Below are positions 60,460 through 64,000 of a stretch of DNA of 64,000 nt, one piece after another. Location of the stretch: positions 142,567,799 to 142,631,798 of the forward strand of contig NC_081406.1 of NCBI RefSeq assembly GCF_030272615.1. The letters are read 5' to 3'. The position numbers and the translations under genes were made by a program. Each line of letters begins with the position of its first letter. Position 1 is the stretch's first letter. The notes beneath the pieces are model-generated. The model saw nothing but the letters and a program-made list of their open reading frames with translations. It searched no databases and was not told where the DNA came from. Source of the stretch: Cryptomeria japonica. Its lineage: Eukaryota > Streptophyta > Pinopsida > Cupressales > Cupressaceae.

Positions 60460-62439
60460 TCAAATGCCGCTCTGGCTTGATGCTGTCCTAACACCTCCCC
60501 CTGCTCCACCACTGGTGCCTACACCACCTGATCCATCTCTCCATGGAGGCCTCATCGAACCACCACTCCCTCCTCCATCCCCCGATCTCTCCCTCCGCAG
60601 CGAACCCATCACTCCCCCACTGCTCTGCACCCTCTGCGATCACTCTGATCTCACCTGCCGCATCTGTGAATAGCTGAGAGCTCGCTGACTCACTGGCACC
60701 ACCTACTCATATAACCCCTGCCAGTACTCTATCTCAGCCTGAGCTCACCGCATCTCCCTCATCACCTCCCCTGAAGGCCCCTGTGCTCCAATCCGCACTC
60801 TCTCCTACAGCTCCGCCAATCTCTCCACTGTAGTATCTCTCTCCCGCAGCACCACCATCAGCTCTGACTCCCGTGCAAATAGCTGCACATCCCTAGCTGC
60901 CACCTCTGCCTCCAAATCCTCTATCCACGTCTGCAAGCATACTATAATGTGGTCCCGCAAATCTCCAGTGGCTCCCTCCCCTGTGTCCATAGCTGCCTCC
61001 CCTACACCTCCCTCTCCAGAAGTCCCCTCCCCTCTGTCCATGGGGATCTCCCTCTCCATCCCCCTCCCACTCAGCTGCACTCCTCTTAGAATCAATGGTC
61101 CCTATGAGATCTGTAGAGGCAGTCCACCTCTCCCTCTCCGCTGACTCCGCATCCCCAATCCTCCTCCACCTCCTCCACCTCCTCCTTCACCACCTCCTCC
61201 ATCTCCTCCTCCACCACCTCCTCCATCTCCTCGACCTCTTGCCCTCCTCCGTCTCTGTCCCCTCTCATCCTCAAACGCTGGGATCGGCTCTGTAGGATCC
61301 GATATCCGTAGGATCGGGTGCGCTGCTCGGTACTGCGTGTAATCATTTGTAACCCCTGCATCAACGACCCTCAGTCGTAGGTCCCATGGCCTCACCTGTA
61401 GTGTCCAAAACTCTTCCAGTGCCTGATCATAAGGTAGCACTGGACCCCATGCATACCTCTCCTGAATCACCCATGCATACTCTCCAGATCCACTAGGCAG
61501 TCCCTGCTGCCGTCCAAACTGCCTCATCACTCTCCCAGGCACCTGTCTCTCCACATGATATGCAGTCCTCCCAATGAGGAATCGAGTCATGAAAACATAA
61601 GGTAGTGCCTCTACATCATCCTCCCATGGCTCACACTCTAAGTATGGCCGCCATATCACTGCATCAAGATCATCCAGCGCCCGCTGCCACCACTCTAATT
61701 TCCCCAAGTGGGGCTGACTCATCATACCACTGTACATAAACATGTACGACTGATCCACCGCACGGAATCTCAGACTCACCGGTCGAGTCACTGGTAGGTG
61801 CTCCCAAGCCCAAATGTGTAGCAGCATCATGCCCACTACTAAGGAACCTCTCCCTCGGTACACTACCTCATGGAGCTCCTGATACATGTGCGCTAGCACG
61901 CATGACCCCCATGCAAATCGGGTCCCCTCGGTCATCATCATCTCGATAACCTGTCCCCATCCCATCGCCAACCCATGTGACCGCCTGTTTGGACACAGCA
62001 GTCCTCCCACAATCCCTGACAAAATTGTTGGAAGAGGCTCATATAGTGCCGCTATATCCTCCCAAGCAATGGAGCCATCATCAATAAATACATCCTCATC
62101 AAATATCCTCTGCACTGCCACAGTCCCCCAGGATCTATCATACGTGACCAGCTCTCCTCGAATCAGAATCCGTAGGATGCGCCACACATCCTCCAACGTC
62201 ATAGTCATCTCCCCCTGTGCCAAATGAAAGGTGCACGTCTCGCTGTGCCACCGCTCCGCCAGTGTTGTGATCAATCCGTGATTCATACGAATCACAGGCA
62301 TGTGCATCACCTCATAAAGACCCGTCGCTGCAATACAATCAATCTCTGCTTGGGTCAATCGGTCTCGTAACCCTTGTGTCCCAGGATGGCGCTCGCGTAG
62401 CTGCAACATGCGCAGATCCTCCTACACATGAACATTCAT
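60460..62439 (-). pseudogene. Antisense plant mobile domain (PMD/MAIN-like) gene in the gypsy element
   Basis: One minus-strand frame runs from ATG 62439 to TGA 60460 (660 codons), broken by six stops: TAG 62422, TAG 61102, TAG 60805, TGA 60745, TAG 60703 and TGA 60640. The longest open part is 62409-61102 (435 codons). The PMD is clear in its N-terminal half: AATGLYEVMHMPVIRMNHGL, LAERWHSETCTFHLAQGEMT, TLEDVWRILRI, then a Trp-rich core (LLHIWAWEHLPV, RPYLECEPWEDD). A Gly/Arg-rich segment follows, then a coiled coil (IEDLEAEVAARDVQLFARES) and a Gly/Ser tail. PMD proteins MAIN and MAIL1 act in transposon silencing in Arabidopsis; PMDs also occur inside transposons. The ORF is much richer in GC than its surroundings. 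The first 18 codons depend on ATG 62439; otherwise the start is ATG 62409. Confidence 0.85.
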
Positions 62440-62705
62440 CAATCACCATCAGTTGTTTTGTTTTCAAACTTTCTTAAGTTTAAACCTAGACTATCATCAG
62501 ATACTTTGATCAAGTATCTTCGGGTCTCAACAGGTAAGCAATCATGGCCACCTAGACTTTAACAGGCATTTATCCTAACAAATGACCTAAGTCTCATCAT
62601 GCTGCTATGGTTCAAAATAGCTCCCACTTCACTTCGCCATCCATCAATCATTGGCATCAGGAGATTTTTCTTCATTCAAACTGGGGCATCTTTTTATCCT
62701 AAGAC

Positions 62706-62877
62706 AAAAGTGCTAGTATAAAAACAAAAGCGCTAGTTTTTCAACAATAGTGCTACAACCCTAACAAAAGCGCTCAATACGCTATACAAAAGCGCTACAA
62801 CTACAAACACGCTAAAACAACTGCACAATAGCACTCTTAAAAACAATAGCGCTCAATTAAGCCCTCAATAGCGCACC
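62706..62877 (+). repeat. 3' array of CAATAGCGC / CAAAAGCGC motifs
   Basis: Copies or variants start near 62706, 62725, 62745, 62765, 62787, 62825, 62843 and 62867, and CAATACGC/AACACGC variants fill the gaps. Most read CAATAGCGC or CAAAAGCGC on the plus strand, the reverse complement of the 5' array. The array ends 18 bp before the 3' LTR. Confidence 0.8.
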
Positions 62878-62880
62878 GTC

Positions 62881-62894
62881 TCAAAGAGGGATAC
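62881..62894 (+). other. Probable polypurine tract of the gypsy element
   Basis: CAAAGAGGGATAC lies immediately before TGTAGTC. It is purine-rich but with TAC at its end, so it is a poor match to the usual tract. Confidence 0.5.
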
Positions 62895-64000
62895 TGTAGT
62901 CACACAAATCTGTCCAGCTTAATTAAATAAATATTCGCTATTTATTTGATTAAAAATCCACTAGCCATCAATTAATTAAATTAATATTTAATTAATTCAT
63001 CCCCAAACATTCTTCTATTTATTAAATAAATTATTCAATTTATTTTAATTAATTCATTAAATCAAATTCACAATCAATTAAATAAATAAAATCTATTTAT
63101 TTAATTAAATCCCCTTTTCCTCTTTTAAATAAATTAAATAAAGAATTTATTTAAATCATTATCCCCCCCCCCACTTGCATTTTCCTACAAATGCAACTTG
63201 CACACATTTATTGAAATAAATGAATTTTTATTTTAATAAAATCCTATTTTCCCTCACCCACCAAATCCACTTGCAAAACCTAATCCCCTTCTAGATTCTT
63301 CTAACCCCCTTCCATCTAGCCTAATCCATCCCCTAATTATTGTCACATTCCTAAGCAAAATGGAGTCACTTCTCAAAGACTCCAAAGTCTTTCAAAAGCA
63401 TTTAATGCTTTGTGTGTTCAACAAATTAACCCTCAAAGTCTTCAAAGACCACTAAAGGCTCTTACATGACCATTTATGGCTCTTACATGACCCCCAAATA
63501 TTTATTGTTTTGACCATATTCATCCATTTCACATTTGCACAAGAGTTTATCCATTGGATAAAAGCTTTATTCTTTGAATAAAGATTTTATTCATTCAACC
63601 AACCTTGACTCTAAAATCCCAAGGTCATATCAGGCATTTAATGCTTATTCCCTCTCCTCTCAACCTATCTCACATTGACACTTGTCATCCTGGGATTGGG
63701 TTGAAAGCCCTCACATGGATTTGAAATCATTCAATCCTGACCCTTGTTGAGATTGCTCAATCTCAACCATCCATTGCTCCATTTTTCCTATAAATAGAGC
63801 CCATTTCTTCATAATCCAAATCCTGAAAACTTGTATGCATCTAAGTTATAGACAGTTTAGAGAGCATTTTTAGCATTATCATCTAATATCTTGTTATTTT
63901 GGTTAAAATACATCAGTTTAGCATCAATAGCATAGCATTAGCTTTTTATTTCACATTCAAAGCTCAATACTACAATCTCAATCCTCCATAAGCATCCATA
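62895..64000 (+). repeat. 3' LTR of the gypsy element, cut by the window end
   Basis: The first 1106 bp of the right LTR, with a TATA box at 63789-63797. About eight or nine substitutions separate it from the left LTR, besides indels. About 265 bp remain outside the window. Confidence 0.9.

Larger units (their letters stand above)
46409..64000 (+). mobile_element. Giant Ty3/gypsy Tat/Ogre-type element with antisense PMD gene
   Basis: Left LTR 46409-47809, internal region 47810-62894 (15.1 kb), right LTR from 62895 past the window end. Domain order on the plus strand is possible ORF1, gag, protease, G-patch-like segment, RT, RNase H, second archaeal-type RNase H, integrase. The second RNase H between RNase H and integrase, the long leader and extra ORFs are hallmarks of the Tat/Ogre lineage. 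A large antisense gene with a plant mobile domain lies between pol and the 3' LTR. The element sits directly upstream of the first visible exon of the TPS pseudogene, in opposite orientation. The downstream target-site copy is outside the window. Confidence 0.9.

Noticed and set aside
61095-61295. Plus-strand frame rich in Leu/His/Ser opposite the antisense PMD gene
   Set aside because: It mirrors the Glu/Gly/Val repeats in the PMD protein's low-complexity segment and has no support of its own.

Overview
The window looks like nuclear DNA of a gymnosperm, most likely a conifer. It is AT-rich, almost entirely repetitive, and its only host-type genes are pieces of terpene synthases of the conifer TPS-d type: an orphan first exon at 21.7-22.2 kb and a decayed C-terminal half at 42.8-46.3 kb, both on the minus strand. 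The species cannot be named from this sequence. No intact host gene, rRNA gene or tRNA gene was found; nearly every coding region carries stop codons or frameshifts.

Layout. 1-5.9 kb: AT-rich sequence with small local duplications. 5.9-9.5 kb: a truncated Ty1/copia element (minus strand; gag and integrase remain, reverse transcriptase is gone). 9.5-17.3 kb: LTR element 'A' (plus strand), complete at both ends with LTRs of about 2.0 and 2.5 kb, a tRNA-iMet primer site and a gag-like gene but no recognisable pol. 17.3-21.6 kb: unassigned sequence with one broken 250-codon reading frame. 21.7-22.2 kb: terpene synthase exon 1 with a duplicated transit-peptide segment. 22.9-29.8 kb: LTR element 'B' (minus strand), which carries a zinc-knuckle ORF1 and a long unrecognised ORF2 where pol should be. 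30.5-41.2 kb: a probable large DNA transposon 'C' with two decayed convergent genes, a 359-360 bp tandem array between them, clusters of a GTACGCGC-type motif near its ends, and long polypurine tracts. 42.8-46.3 kb: six exons of a terpene synthase pseudogene, with a 0.95 kb microsatellite in one intron.

From 46.4 kb to beyond the window end lies a giant Ty3/gypsy element of the Tat/Ogre type, inserted directly upstream of the first visible terpene synthase exon. It has 1.4 kb LTRs, a 15.1 kb internal region, a primer site that appears complementary to tRNA-Trp, a possible ORF1, then gag, protease, a G-patch-like segment, RT, RNase H, a second archaeal-type RNase H and integrase. Between pol and the 3' LTR it carries, on the opposite strand, a ~660-codon gene for a plant mobile domain (PMD, MAIN/MAIL1-like) protein. 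Both ends of its internal region carry arrays of one short motif (GCGCTATTG / CAATAGCGC) in mirror orientation. I consider the antisense PMD gene plus these mirrored arrays the most interesting system in the window.

The two gypsy LTRs differ by only about 1%, yet the coding frame contains about 17 in-frame stops and a frameshift, and integrase lacks one catalytic Asp. This suggests a defective family member mobilised in trans. Elements A and B also lack pol and would depend on other elements. So the window is mainly a set of parasites of parasites laid into a decaying terpene synthase neighbourhood.
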